A stretch of 64,000 nt of DNA from Emergencia timonensis (GTDB taxonomy: Bacteria; Bacillota; Clostridia; Peptostreptococcales; Anaerovoracaceae), in assembly GCF_900086585.1 (NCBI RefSeq), contig NZ_FLKM01000009.1, forward strand, positions 62,001 to 126,000, in the 5' to 3' direction. Positions 25,601-34,477 of the stretch are shown in pieces. Below the pieces are notes generated by a model that was given only the letters and a program-made list of their open reading frames with translations, did no database searches and was not told where the DNA came from. Within the stretch, counting starts at the first letter, position 1, and each line of letters begins with the position of its first letter. Both the position numbers and the translations under genes were made by a program.

Positions 25601-26152
25601 CTCGATACAGAAGTTTACTCAAACACAGGCGGACAGTCTTCGAAGGCAACGCCGATCTCCGCAATCGCCAAGTTTGCGGCGGGCGGAAAACAGGTAGCAA
25701 AGAAAGACCTCGGGGCGATTCTTATGAATTACGGCTATGTCTATGTGGCTCAGGTCGCATTGGGATATGATCAAAATCAGACATTAAAGGCGCTGCGAGA
25801 GGCGGAAAGCTATCCGGGACCATCCATTGTCATCTGCTATTGCCCTTGCCTAGAACAGCATATCAAAGCAGGGATGGGATGCACCCAGGAAGAGATGAAA
25901 AAGGCGGTGGAGTGCGGATATTGGCATTTATATAGATATGATCCACGCCTTATTGAGGAAAATAAGAATCCGTTTCAGTTGGATTCTCCTGCGCCTGATA
26001 CGGGAAAATTGATCGACTTCTTAATGGGCGAAAACCGATTTGCCTCATTGAAAACAAACTTTCCAGAACGGGCAGATGCACTATATGAAAAAGAGCTTGA
26101 AGATGTAAAGGCTCGTTATAGAAGATATCAAAAAATGGCAGATGAACGATAG
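22622..26152 (+). CDS. nifJ: Pyruvate:ferredoxin (flavodoxin) oxidoreductase
   Basis: Single-chain PFOR of 1176 residues, full length. It oxidises pyruvate and CoA to acetyl-CoA and CO2 and reduces ferredoxin. Domain I begins TAAAHVAYAFTEVAAIYPIT; domain III follows from about 415. The ferredoxin-like domain has two 4Fe-4S motifs, CIQCNRCAASCPHA (about 690) and CLGCEVCISVCPVK (about 755). The ThDP domain holds CAGCAET with the third cluster's cysteines and GDGWAYDIGFGG near 963. AAAGG precedes the ATG. Preceded by its own divergent LTTR, it may be a pathway-specific copy rather than the only PFOR of the cell. Confidence 0.96.
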   Translation: MKKKYTVMDGNTAAAHVAYAFTEVAAIYPITPSSPMAEKVDEWAAKGRENLFGSPVDVIQMQSEAGAAGTCHGSLQAGALTTTFTSSQGLMLMIPAMYAMGGQFLPNVMHIASRVVTSNHHSIFGDHTDFMTCRTTGYAMLMSSSPQEAMDLGAVAHLSAISSKYAFMHCFDGFRTSHEMQRIEELDYEDLRKLVDYEALKQFRKASLNPEHPTNRGNNVNPDIYFQCKEGANIKSEVVPEKVQLYMDEMNKLTGKDYKLFNYYGADDAEEVIVVMCSASETVKETVKYLNSMGRKVGVVQIHLYRPFSVKHFAEAIPRTCKNIAVLDRSKETGSVGEPVYLDVVTALNQVGRSDIKVVGGRYGLSSKDTTPGQIVAVFDNLREKTPKNNFTIGILDDVTNTSLKYKEIEFAHKGRVSCKLWGLGGDGTVGANKNAISIIGLAADKYVQAYFSYDTMKSGGLTQSHLRFGDEKIESTYLVSSTDFVGVHEPTYIHKYDTTTDLKEKGIFLLNCPWSAEELDARLPGKVKRDLANKEAQVYIIDAAKAASDIGLGKRTNNILQAAFFALTKIIPMEVAIEEMKKNNYDSYFKKAGQKIVDLNDQAVDIGVHAAVKVEIPDSWKNAKDEEASEITATDFVREIVFPMDRQQGDKLPVSVFKKHGVLDGTWENGTSAYAKRGVAKSVPKWNGEACIQCNRCAASCPHAAIRPVLLTEAERKNAPETFAMIPAKGLGGHSNAYFYRMQVSPYDCLGCEVCISVCPVKEKGALVMTSFEEMKQEQKNFDNIAMNDNYLKKDVISDKNMKLLQFAKPYFQFSAACAGCAETTYIKLLSQLFGDRLYVGNAAGCSSAISGGAPILPYCRDNHGYGPAWEHSLFEDNAEFAYGFFHAQDVIRKELLLRLTKMKDDGIAVQEIDDYLKNWNESAKSRQVSDALLAKLEGSEKTEDVINILENREYLAKKSVWAVGGDGWAYDIGFGGIDHVMAQNRDVNLMVLDTEVYSNTGGQSSKATPISAIAKFAAGGKQVAKKDLGAILMNYGYVYVAQVALGYDQNQTLKALREAESYPGPSIVICYCPCLEQHIKAGMGCTQEEMKKAVECGYWHLYRYDPRLIEENKNPFQLDSPAPDTGKLIDFLMGENRFASLKTNFPERADALYEKELEDVKARYRRYQKMADER

Positions 26153-26166
26153 AAAGTTGAGGGAAA

Positions 26167-26835
26167 ATGAAAAAACAAGATTATCTATATCTTGCGGGCT
26201 ATATGACTCTGTTTGCAGTTCTCGGATATCTGGTCGCCTCCAATCGATTGATTGCGTGTAACGCAGAGCATCCTTATCTATCGGGGATCGTCCAGTTCGC
26301 CGTATTAGCTACGGCAGGAGAGATGCTGACGACAAGAGTGACTGACGGCCGCTGGGAATTTAACGGCTTTGTGGTGTACAAGATGTTTCTATGGGGTGCC
26401 AGCGGGCTGCTTTTTACCATCGTGTTCAGCGTTTTCAGCAACGGCGTTCTCTGCGCAATGGAAAATAAAATGCTTCCCCTTTACCAAAATCCATGGGCGA
26501 CAGCACTGTTTACCAGCTTTTTCCTGAATCTGATCTTTTCACCGATTCACACGATTATGATGAGGCTCTTGAGCAATTATGGTGAAGCGCGCTTTGTCCA
26601 TGGAAATAGAATGGGATTCTATGAAACGATCAACTCGGTGGGATGGAGTGAATTGCTGGACTTCTTGTTTAGAAAGACTTTACCTTTCTTCTGGTTTCCG
26701 GTAAATACGGTGGGCTTCATGCTGCCTGTGGTGCTCAGGATTCCGTTTGCTGCGATGCTGTCATTTGTCTTTGGAATCCTAATGATGATCCTTCGCCTGA
26801 GAGAACGGAAACAAATAGAAACCATCGCGTCATAA
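26167..26835 (+). CDS. Uncharacterised integral membrane protein
   Basis: 222 residues with four to five hydrophobic segments (about 5-24, 38-55, 74-97, 112-134 and 176-212) and a basic C-terminus (RLRERKQ). I do not recognise the family with confidence. The C-terminal part, with FFWFPVNTVGFMLP and following hydrophobic segment, is faintly like Mpv17-type proteins, but this is speculative. It starts 14 nt after the nifJ stop with a GTTGAGGGA ribosome-binding site, so it is co-transcribed with nifJ, and the shared terminator follows. Confidence 0.6.
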   Translation: MKKQDYLYLAGYMTLFAVLGYLVASNRLIACNAEHPYLSGIVQFAVLATAGEMLTTRVTDGRWEFNGFVVYKMFLWGASGLLFTIVFSVFSNGVLCAMENKMLPLYQNPWATALFTSFFLNLIFSPIHTIMMRLLSNYGEARFVHGNRMGFYETINSVGWSELLDFLFRKTLPFFWFPVNTVGFMLPVVLRIPFAAMLSFVFGILMMILRLRERKQIETIAS

Positions 26836-26837
26836 AG

Positions 26838-26878
26838 AAAAAAGCAAGAATGGCAAAAGGTCATTTCTTGCTTTTTTC
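26838..26878. terminator. Bidirectional terminator
   Basis: AAAGCAAGAA and TTCTTGCTTT with a 14-nt loop, flanked by A-run and T-run (TTTTTTCTTTTT). It lies between the nifJ unit and the convergent LysR gene and overlaps the latter's last codons. Confidence 0.88.
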
Positions 26879-27769
26879 TTTTTGGGTGATTTTCTTGGGA
26901 TTAAGAAACTCGTAAGCAAGGTCGATAAAATTCCTGACCGGGGCGGAAATTGCAGTATGCGAAAGGGGCGTGAGGATGAATATTTTTGAGGCGAAATAAT
27001 GATTCAGTTCGGGAATTTTTTTCAGTTTTCCCGAATCGAGATCCTCGCCAACTAAAGTCTCTGGCAGTATGGCAATGCCCTGCCCACTACACGCTAAATC
27101 TTTGATTGTGTATAGATCGCCGATGTTTCTGGTGGCAGAGAAAAAATCGCTATAGCACAGGCCTGCAGTTTTAAGAAGGTCATCGATGACAGGAAGGGCC
27201 ATGGTGCTGAGCAGCGTGTTGAACGGACGTGCAGCCTTTAGGCCGTGTATCACAGATGGATGTTTAGGCGAGGCGACAAAGACCAGGGGCAAATCACATA
27301 AATAGCTGCATTTTGCTTTGGAAGTCGTAAAGCTCGGCTCACAGATCACACTGAGGTCGCAGCGTTCCAGGGTTAACTTTTCTATTGAGATATCCGTCGT
27401 CGATTTTGTATATTCCACATCAACATTAGGATATTTTTTGATGTATCTGTTGATTAACGATTTCATGATAAGAAAATCACCAGTTTCGCTGGCGCTCAAT
27501 CTTAAAGACTGCTTTGTTACATCGAATTCTTCCATGGCTTCATCATAGGTATTTAAAATACTTTCTGCATACGGGAGAAACTGCCTGCCCTTTTCTGTGA
27601 GCAGTATTCCATAGGTGGTACGTTCGTATAACTTTACATTCAGTTCATTTTCAAGCGCTTTCAAATGGTCGTGCACTGCAGACAGGGAGTAGTTCGTCAG
27701 AGCGGCAGCTTTGGAGATGCTGCCATTCTTAGCAACTATTACAAAGGATTTTAGATGTTTAATGTTCAT
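26861..27769 (-). CDS. LysR family regulator (paralogue 2)
   Basis: 302-residue LTTR, HTH at 1-60 (FVIVAKNGSISKAAALTNYS, then SAVHDHLKALE), with an effector domain closely similar to that of the regulator at 21584. It is divergent from the racemase/hydantoinase operon and so is its likely regulator. The C-terminus is lysine-rich (KKITQKEKSKK) and its coding overlaps the terminator hairpin. The two paralogues flank nifJ on either side, so the interval may have arisen by duplication. Confidence 0.9.
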   Translation of the reverse strand: MNIKHLKSFVIVAKNGSISKAAALTNYSLSAVHDHLKALENELNVKLYERTTYGILLTEKGRQFLPYAESILNTYDEAMEEFDVTKQSLRLSASETGDFLIMKSLINRYIKKYPNVDVEYTKSTTDISIEKLTLERCDLSVICEPSFTTSKAKCSYLCDLPLVFVASPKHPSVIHGLKAARPFNTLLSTMALPVIDDLLKTAGLCYSDFFSATRNIGDLYTIKDLACSGQGIAILPETLVGEDLDSGKLKKIPELNHYFASKIFILTPLSHTAISAPVRNFIDLAYEFLNPKKITQKEKSKK

Positions 27770-27969
27770 AGTTTCAGGTCCTCCTTCTAAGTAGTGCGAT
27801 AAAATTCAAAAAATTCACGGCTTTCGGAATACACGAAAACTACTGCGTTCTTTTCGAAATCTTCAAACACATAAATATACTATACTAATTATTAAGAAAA
27901 ATCAAATTGTATATAGTTCATGGAAAATATAACCTTTTATATGCTGTCAGCGGAATGGGAAGGACATCA

Positions 27970-28698
27970 ATGAAAATTAAGATAATCAATCCAAATACGA
28001 CGTGGTCGATGACCAGAGAAATAGAAGAGAGTGCAAAGCAGTCTGCACGTGAAGATACGGAAATCTATGCAGTGAGCCCTGTGACCGGACCGGATAGCGT
28101 AGAGAGTTTATATGATGAAGCATTGGCGGCGCCAGGCGTGATTTCTGAGGTGATCAAAGGCGACAGAGAAGAGGGGGCAGATGCATTTATCATCGCCTGT
28201 TTCGGAGATCCGGGTTTAGAGGCGGCGAAAGAGGTAACGGATAAACCCGTCATCGGCATCGCCCAGGCGGCAATCGCAGTCGGAAAACTCATGGCGCCGA
28301 ATTTTTCAATCCTCTATGTTTTGGACAGATCACAGAAAATAATTGAAAACGTTTTGACATTACATCATGCAGAAGAAGACTGTTGTTCGATCAGAAGCGT
28401 GGGCCTGGGTGTTTTGGAATTTGAAGATAAAGAGGTACTATTGCAGGCACTTCTGAAACAGGGAAAACGTTGTGTAGAAGATGGTGCGGAATGTATTCTG
28501 CTGGGCTGTGCCGGTTATACAGCTTTTGCGAAAAAAATGGGGCAGGAGCTGGGGGTACTCGTCCTCGACGGCGTGGTGCCTGCCGTAAAACTTTGCGAAA
28601 GTCTTGTCGATATGGCATTGAAGACGCCGAAGAAAAAACTTTGGGCATATCCGGACGCGAAGGAAATATCCGGATTTTATGAACTGATAAAGTATTAA
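27970..28698 (+). CDS. Asp/Glu/hydantoin racemase family protein
   Basis: 242-residue two-domain racemase with a cysteine pair: IACFGDPG near 78 and LLGCAGYTAF near 182. It begins IKIINPNTT, typical of hydantoin racemase (HyuE-like). It would interconvert D- and L-5-substituted hydantoins, or a related cyclic ureide, so that both enantiomers enter the stereospecific enzymes downstream. An earlier in-frame start exists at 27907, but AAGGA before 27970 and the family N-terminus favour 27970. First gene of the module B operon. Confidence 0.85.
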   Translation: MKIKIINPNTTWSMTREIEESAKQSAREDTEIYAVSPVTGPDSVESLYDEALAAPGVISEVIKGDREEGADAFIIACFGDPGLEAAKEVTDKPVIGIAQAAIAVGKLMAPNFSILYVLDRSQKIIENVLTLHHAEEDCCSIRSVGLGVLEFEDKEVLLQALLKQGKRCVEDGAECILLGCAGYTAFAKKMGQELGVLVLDGVVPAVKLCESLVDMALKTPKKKLWAYPDAKEISGFYELIKY

Positions 28699-28715
28699 GA
28701 TCGGAAGGTTTATAA

Positions 28716-29924
28716 ATGTTAAAGATCAATATAGAAAGGCTGAAGAAAAATATTCTGGACCTTGGAGAAATTGGAAGAGATGAGCAGGGAGGAACGACAA
28801 GACTTGCCTATTCCGCTGAATATGATCGAGGCGTGGATTTCCTGAAAAAGCTGATGGAGGATGCCAACCTGCGCGTAGAAACAGATGCGGTGGGAAATGT
28901 CATTGGAACGAGAAAAGGGAAAAGCGATAAGGTCATTTTGATCGGCTCCCACACGGATACCGTGGTTCACGGCGGAATCTTCGATGGAACCCTTGGCGTA
29001 TTGGGCGGAATTGAGGCGCTGAAAATCATAGACGAAGAAGGCATCCAGTTGGAACATACGATAAAGGTCGCAAATTGGGCTGAAGAAGAGGGAAATGTGA
29101 TAAAGGGCCTGATCGGAAGCAAATCGTATCTCGGAGAGATGGAAGACACGCTTGCCGAAATAGAAGCGAAACTGAACCAGCACGGGATCAGCGCAGAGGA
29201 TGTAAGAAATGCAAAAACAAAAGATCTGGAACGCATTGAGTCCTATTTGGAATTACATATTGAACAGGGCGGCATTTTATTTAACGAACAGAAAGATATC
29301 GGTGTTGTAACCGGCATTATCGGCGAACAGAGATATATGGCGACCATATATGGAGAAGAAAATCATGCAGGAACGACACCTATGCATTTGAGAGACGATG
29401 CGATGGTGAAGGCTGCAAAACTCATTTTAGAACTGAATCAGCTCTGCAGAGAAACCGATGAAACCATGGTCTGTACAACTGGATGGATCAAAGCGTTTCC
29501 AGGGGAACAAAACAGTATTCCGGGAATGGTGAAAATGAGCATAGAAATCAGAGCGATGAAAAAGGCGTCCATAGAGATCATGACCGATTACATGAAGCGA
29601 CGCTTTAGCGCGGAGGAATGTGAATTCGAGTGTACGCTCACACAAGACCCTGTGTTCATGAGCGATGACTGCCAAAGTGTAATCGCAGAAGCATCTGATG
29701 AACTGGGTCTTTCCAGAATGTGTATGCACAGCGGCGCAGGCCATGATGCCATGGCCATAGCAAAAGTAATTAAGGATACGGGCATGATATTTGCGCCCAG
29801 TGTAAATGGGCGCAGTCATTGTCCCCAGGAATGGACCGAATGGCACGATGTAGAAAACAGTGTAAATGTTTTACTTAACACAATTATAAAAATGGACCAA
29901 CAGAAAGCAGGAGGGAACAAATGA
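28716..29924 (+). CDS. M20 family N-carbamoyl amidohydrolase (HyuC/AllC-type)
   Basis: 402-residue zinc amidase of the allantoate amidohydrolase / N-carbamoyl-L-amino acid hydrolase / beta-ureidopropionase group. It removes the carbamoyl group as CO2 and ammonia. Motifs are GSHTDTV near 83, GGIFDGTLGVLGG with the metal Asp, WAEEEGN with the catalytic Glu, LHIEQGGIL near 186, and a late His in NGRSHCP near 366. GAGHDAM near 340 is also typical. GGAAGG precedes the ATG, and the stop overlaps the next start (ATGA). With the hydantoinase it forms the second half of a ring-opening route. Confidence 0.9.
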   Translation: MLKINIERLKKNILDLGEIGRDEQGGTTRLAYSAEYDRGVDFLKKLMEDANLRVETDAVGNVIGTRKGKSDKVILIGSHTDTVVHGGIFDGTLGVLGGIEALKIIDEEGIQLEHTIKVANWAEEEGNVIKGLIGSKSYLGEMEDTLAEIEAKLNQHGISAEDVRNAKTKDLERIESYLELHIEQGGILFNEQKDIGVVTGIIGEQRYMATIYGEENHAGTTPMHLRDDAMVKAAKLILELNQLCRETDETMVCTTGWIKAFPGEQNSIPGMVKMSIEIRAMKKASIEIMTDYMKRRFSAEECEFECTLTQDPVFMSDDCQSVIAEASDELGLSRMCMHSGAGHDAMAIAKVIKDTGMIFAPSVNGRSHCPQEWTEWHDVENSVNVLLNTIIKMDQQKAGGNK

Positions 29925-31324
29925 AAACATTAGTTAAAAATGGAACAATTATCACTTCCACGAATGAATTTAAGGCGGATATCTTAATAGAAAATGAAAA
30001 GATATCGATGATCGGGAGCGATCTGTCCGTTGCGTGTGACAAGGTCATTGACGCAGAGGGCAAGTATGTCCTGCCGGGGGGAGTCGACAATCATTCCCAT
30101 TTTGAAGCATTGAACACGGACGGCGTAACGACAAACGCAGGATATGATACAACATGGGTCGCATTGAAGGGCGGAACAACGACAATTGTCGATTTCTGTA
30201 CAAACGAGCCTGGAATGAATTTGATGGACTCTGTCGACTACAGATTGAACGTTCGCTCAAAGGGAAAACTGGCTCCCGATATGGCTATGCACGCATGCTG
30301 CACGGACTATACGGAAGAAACTCTTGATGAAATTCCAAAACTTGTCGAGTTTGGCATTCCAACCATGAAACTCTTCCTTGCGTATAAGCCGACACCGCTT
30401 TATATGGATGACTATAAGCTGCTCAAATGTCTGAAAAAAGCAGGAGAATGCGGTATGACTATGATGGTTCATGCAGAAAATCCGGATGTGCTGGATGTCG
30501 AACGGAATGCAATGGCGGAAAAAGGATGCCTTGCGCCGAAATACCACTATATGACAAGACCTCCTTATGGTGAAGCGGAAGCTGTCTCAAGAGCCATCAG
30601 ATTTGCTGACGCAACGGATTGCCCTCTCTGTGTCGTTCACGTGAGCTGCATTGAAGCTGCACAGGTGATTCAAGAAGCGAGAGCAAAGGGCTCCCTGGTA
30701 ATAGGTGAAACCTGTCCGCATTACCTTGTTTTGGACAAGCATAAAATGGATGACCCCGATTTTGATCAGGCATGCAGGTGGGTCTGCTCTCCGGCGCTGA
30801 GAGACAAAGAGGATCAGGAATACTTATGGAAGTGCCTGAACCACGATTGGATTTCCATCGTAGGCTCTGACAACTCCTCCATTCCTCTTTACCAGAAACA
30901 CTGGGGAGAAGAGGACTTTAGGGCAATTCCCAACGGATGTCCGGGTGCAGGAGACAGATTGAATGCATTATGGACCTATGGCGTTGAAAAAGGAAAGATA
31001 ACAAAGCAGAAGCTGGTGGATATCTACGCGACCCTTCCTGCAAAGCTGAATGGAATTTTCCCGCAGAAGGGGGCCATAGATATCGGTTCAGATGGAGATC
31101 TGGTCATCTTTGATCCGGAGTACAAGGGAACGATTACCGTGGAGTCAAATCCGACGGGGATTGAATACAACGTATTTGAAGGCATGGAGCAGATCGGCAG
31201 AGCGGATACGGTTTTGCTGAGGGGAGAAGTCGTCGTCGAAAACGGCGAGTATTTGGATAAGCCGGTATTTGGCAGATTCGTCCCTGGAAAACCTTACGGC
31301 CTTGCATATGAGTTAAAAAAATAA
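29921..31324 (+). CDS. Dihydropyrimidinase/hydantoinase
   Basis: 467-residue cyclic amidohydrolase that opens hydantoin or dihydropyrimidine rings to N-carbamoyl acids. Dinuclear-site residues are present: HSH in VDNHSHFE (about 57-63), the carboxylated Lys in TMKLFLAYK near 149, His in MVHAEN, His in VVHVSC, and Asp in GSDNSS near 319. GETCPHYLVLD near 265 is also diagnostic. Translation is coupled to the N-carbamoylase by a 4-nt ATGA overlap, with CAGGAGGG upstream. The two enzymes act consecutively. Confidence 0.93.
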   Translation: MKTLVKNGTIITSTNEFKADILIENEKISMIGSDLSVACDKVIDAEGKYVLPGGVDNHSHFEALNTDGVTTNAGYDTTWVALKGGTTTIVDFCTNEPGMNLMDSVDYRLNVRSKGKLAPDMAMHACCTDYTEETLDEIPKLVEFGIPTMKLFLAYKPTPLYMDDYKLLKCLKKAGECGMTMMVHAENPDVLDVERNAMAEKGCLAPKYHYMTRPPYGEAEAVSRAIRFADATDCPLCVVHVSCIEAAQVIQEARAKGSLVIGETCPHYLVLDKHKMDDPDFDQACRWVCSPALRDKEDQEYLWKCLNHDWISIVGSDNSSIPLYQKHWGEEDFRAIPNGCPGAGDRLNALWTYGVEKGKITKQKLVDIYATLPAKLNGIFPQKGAIDIGSDGDLVIFDPEYKGTITVESNPTGIEYNVFEGMEQIGRADTVLLRGEVVVENGEYLDKPVFGRFVPGKPYGLAYELKK

Positions 31325-31344
31325 TGAACGAGGAGGAAAGAGAG

Positions 31345-31803
31345 ATGGATGTATATGAAAATCTGAAGAAACACAATTTGGAAGTGCCGCAGATGCTGGC
31401 GCCCAAGGGGCTCTATCTTCCTGTAAATCAGACAGGAAATTTGCTCTATCTGTCCGGACAGGGCAGCATAGAGAACGGAACCCCGCTCTGCGGCCGCGTC
31501 GGCATCGATGTGACGGTTGAAGAGGCACAGCATGCGGCAAAGGTATGTATGCTCAACACCCTTGGCGCCCTGGAGGCCTATCTGGGAGACTTGAACAGAA
31601 TCAAAAAGGCAGTAAAAATCCTGGGTTTCGTAGCAGGCGCAGATGATTTTACAGAGCAGGCCCTTGTCATGAATGGGGCCTCGCAGGTTTTAATTGATGC
31701 TTTTGGTGAAAATGGAAGACATGCAAGATCGGCAATTGGCACGAACAATTTACCGCTTGGTCTGACGGTAGAGGTCGAATCCATTTTTGAGATCGAAGAG
31801 TGA
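31345..31803 (+). CDS. RidA/YjgF family protein
   Basis: 152-residue RidA-superfamily protein. RidA hydrolyses reactive 2-aminoacrylate or enamine/imine intermediates released by PLP dehydratases. It has LYLSGQGS near 38, VCMLNTLGALEAYLGDL and the conserved Arg in ARSAIGTNNLPLG near 130. GGAGGAAA upstream selects the ATG at 31345 over the in-frame start at 31324. It precedes a PLP ammonia-lyase gene by 9 nt, which strongly supports a role in clearing that enzyme's imine product. Confidence 0.88.
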   Translation: MDVYENLKKHNLEVPQMLAPKGLYLPVNQTGNLLYLSGQGSIENGTPLCGRVGIDVTVEEAQHAAKVCMLNTLGALEAYLGDLNRIKKAVKILGFVAGADDFTEQALVMNGASQVLIDAFGENGRHARSAIGTNNLPLGLTVEVESIFEIEE

Positions 31804-31812
31804 GGAAGTCAG

Positions 31813-32790
31813 ATGAGAGGACAAAATTTAGAGAAGGTGGCGGTTTCCGATTTAGTTGTTGCAGCAAACAGGCTGAAGACGAGGCTGACACCGACACCTT
31901 TAACTTCAAGCCAGCTGTTAAACATTGCACTGGGCGGGGAAGTATTCCTCAAGCTGGAAAGCCTTCAGCCTACAGGTTCCTATAAGATCAGAGGGGCATA
32001 CAACAAATGCTGCCATCTGAAGGAATCCTTAGGGGCAGAGGTTTCCATTATCACGGCATCTTCCGGAAATCACGGACTTGCATGTGCCTATGCTGCGAAA
32101 CTGCTGGGAATGGAGGCAAAAGTCTATGTTCCCGTTACAACTCCGCAGATCAAGAAGGACAATATCAAAGCGTTAGGTGCAGACCTGGTTGAGGTTGGAA
32201 ATACATATGATGAATCGTTTATCTGCGCATGTGAAGAGGCAGAGAAATCCGACAACCTCTATTACGTTCACCCTGTATCGGATATAGATGTGGTCGCCGC
32301 ACAGGGCACCATCGGTCTGGAAATCCTTGGTCAGCTTGATGATGTGCAGCAGGTCATCATACCCCTTGGCGGAGGAGGGCTGTCGTCCGGAATCGCCTTC
32401 GCTATCAAAAACCTGAAACCGGAGGTGAAGGTGATTTCTGTAATGCCGGAAGGGTCAGATGTATACCTGAAGAGCAGACAGGCTGGCAGATTGGTTACGA
32501 TCGAAAACCCGCATTCCATTGCCGATGCGGTGGTTCGTAAATGTGGGGAGGAATATCTATTCCCCTATATTGAAGAGTATGTAGATGAAATTGTGACAGT
32601 AAAGGAAGAACGCATGAAAGAGGCAATCAAGGCAGCGGCCCTTTACGGAAAGGTCACGTTAGAAGGAGCGGGTGCTATGCCGCTTGCCGCAGTATTGGAG
32701 GATAAAACCTTGCTTGATCAAAAGACGGTACTGATCTGCAGCGGCGGAAATATAGACCTAGGACTATTGAAAGAATGCATTAGTAAATAA
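31813..32790 (+). CDS. PLP-dependent threonine/serine dehydratase-like ammonia-lyase
   Basis: 325-residue fold-type II PLP enzyme without a C-terminal ACT domain, like catabolic threonine dehydratase or serine racemase. PLP Lys lies in TGSYKIRGAYNK near 59, the phosphate loop in PLGGGGLSSG near 185, and SSGNHGLACAYAA near 82 holds the Ser-Gly-Asn-His motif. It deaminates a hydroxy- or amino-substituted amino acid to a 2-oxo acid. That links the amino acid freed by the hydantoin route to the 2-oxoacid dehydrogenases of the block. Confidence 0.88.
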   Translation: MRGQNLEKVAVSDLVVAANRLKTRLTPTPLTSSQLLNIALGGEVFLKLESLQPTGSYKIRGAYNKCCHLKESLGAEVSIITASSGNHGLACAYAAKLLGMEAKVYVPVTTPQIKKDNIKALGADLVEVGNTYDESFICACEEAEKSDNLYYVHPVSDIDVVAAQGTIGLEILGQLDDVQQVIIPLGGGGLSSGIAFAIKNLKPEVKVISVMPEGSDVYLKSRQAGRLVTIENPHSIADAVVRKCGEEYLFPYIEEYVDEIVTVKEERMKEAIKAAALYGKVTLEGAGAMPLAAVLEDKTLLDQKTVLICSGGNIDLGLLKECISK

Positions 32791-32851
32791 AAGGAAGGAG
32801 GACGGAATTTAAAAATCGCAGTTATTCGTATTATTTAAAAAGGAGGAAAAA

Positions 32852-34405
32852 ATGGAAGCAGTCGATTATGGTATTTTATGCTTAATACCACCTATTGTCA
32901 CAGTCGCATTAGCACTGATTACAAAACAGACCATCCTATCACTTTTGTTAGGCGTATGGGTTGGCTCAACAATTATCAATGGATGGAATCCGATTTCAGG
33001 ATTTGTGAAGATCTTCCCGGATTTTATGATCCCATCACTGGGAAATGAATACAATGCCGGATTGGTATTGCTAGTAACCTTGGCGGGCGGAATGATTATC
33101 ATGCTCCGAGAAACAGGGGGCGCCTATGCCTTCGCAAAGCTGATGTCAAGGAAGGTTGATACTCCGGCCAAGGGACAGGTATTGACCAGTGTATCAGCAG
33201 TGGCATTCTGTTATACGGAACCTTGCCTGATTCTGGGAACCATCATGAGACCTGTAACTGACGCAGTCAGAGTATCAAGAGCAAAACTGGCATATATTCT
33301 TGACTCTCTCGGATGTAATCTGGCGTCATTTTCGCCGATCAGCAGTTATGGTCCTTTTATTACAGGACTGATTGCAACAGAACTGACAGCAGCAGGGCTT
33401 TCCGGGGTCAGCGAATGGGGCGTTTGGGCAGGAATGCTCAAATACAACATGTACTCCTTATTCGCGATTTTAACCGTATTTATCGTGGCCATCGGCGACA
33501 TCAATATTGGACCGATGTACAAAGAAGAAATGAGAGCGCGCAGAGAAGGAAAAGTTCTCGGTGATGGGGTACAGCCTTTAACGCCGGAAAAGAAAGCGGA
33601 ATTTCCAGAAGGCTATGAGCCGACGCTGATCAGCTTCGTACTGCCTATGGCAGCGCTGTTCGTCTCGCTCTTCGCAGTTATCTTCTGGACGGGAGACTTG
33701 GCAGCCAATGGATTTGCCGGGTGCTTCAGAAATGCAAACATCACTGTAGCAATCATGGTTGCCTTTATCTGCACAGGCATTACTGCAGGTGTCGTCGGAG
33801 TGGTAAAGGGCTTGTGGAAACCGTTCAAATCATTCAATACGTTTGTTAACGGCATGATTGAACTCATAAACGTTCCATTCATCCTGGTATGTGCATGGTC
33901 ACTGGGAAGTGTAGTTTCTACAATGGGAACAGGTGAATTCTTGGCTGGAATCGTTGCAGAGCATCTGACGCCGGGATTAGTTCCGGGCTTGATTTTCCTG
34001 TTTGGGGCATTGATTTCATTCTCAACAGGATCCTCATGGGGTACCTGGTCATTGCTGATGCCGATTGCATTCCCAATGGCAGTCCGCTTTGGAATTCCGC
34101 CTGCATACATCGTCGGCTGTGTTATTTCATCAGGCCTATTCGGAGACCAGTGCTCGCCGATTTCCGATACAACCGTATTATCTTCAACTGGCGGAAGCTG
34201 TAACCACATCGTCCACGTGATGACACAGATTCCTTATGGCGTAACAGTAGGCGTTTCGGCACTCATCGGATTCTTATTCGGAGGACTGACCGGACAGTTT
34301 GCTTTGAGTATTGCAGTGACAGCCGTCGTACTTCTGATCGCATTGTTTGTCCTTAAAACAATTGCTAGGAAGACAAGCAAGGCTGACACCGCTGCAGCAG
34401 CATAG
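32852..34405 (+). CDS. NhaC family carrier
   Basis: 517-residue polytopic membrane protein with about twelve hydrophobic segments. NhaC signatures are LLLGVWVGSTIINGW near 32, GSSWGTWSLLMPIAFP near 395 and SSGLFGDQCSPISDTTVLSS near 425. It is only distantly related to the carrier at 11222. Inside an operon of cyclic-ureide catabolism it may import the substrate or export a product in exchange for Na+ or H+; pure ion exchange is the alternative. AAAGGAGGAAAA precedes the ATG. Confidence 0.85.
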   Translation: MEAVDYGILCLIPPIVTVALALITKQTILSLLLGVWVGSTIINGWNPISGFVKIFPDFMIPSLGNEYNAGLVLLVTLAGGMIIMLRETGGAYAFAKLMSRKVDTPAKGQVLTSVSAVAFCYTEPCLILGTIMRPVTDAVRVSRAKLAYILDSLGCNLASFSPISSYGPFITGLIATELTAAGLSGVSEWGVWAGMLKYNMYSLFAILTVFIVAIGDINIGPMYKEEMRARREGKVLGDGVQPLTPEKKAEFPEGYEPTLISFVLPMAALFVSLFAVIFWTGDLAANGFAGCFRNANITVAIMVAFICTGITAGVVGVVKGLWKPFKSFNTFVNGMIELINVPFILVCAWSLGSVVSTMGTGEFLAGIVAEHLTPGLVPGLIFLFGALISFSTGSSWGTWSLLMPIAFPMAVRFGIPPAYIVGCVISSGLFGDQCSPISDTTVLSSTGGSCNHIVHVMTQIPYGVTVGVSALIGFLFGGLTGQFALSIAVTAVVLLIALFVLKTIARKTSKADTAAAA

Positions 34406-34477
34406 AATGTACTTATTTGTAAGAAGCGGTGGAATTCCAATCCGCTGCTTCTTGCAGCATAACATGGAGAGTGAAAT

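Noticed and set aside
31134..31540. Overlapping antisense frames at the hydantoinase/RidA junction
   Set aside because: They oppose two confidently identified genes and have no initiation signals.
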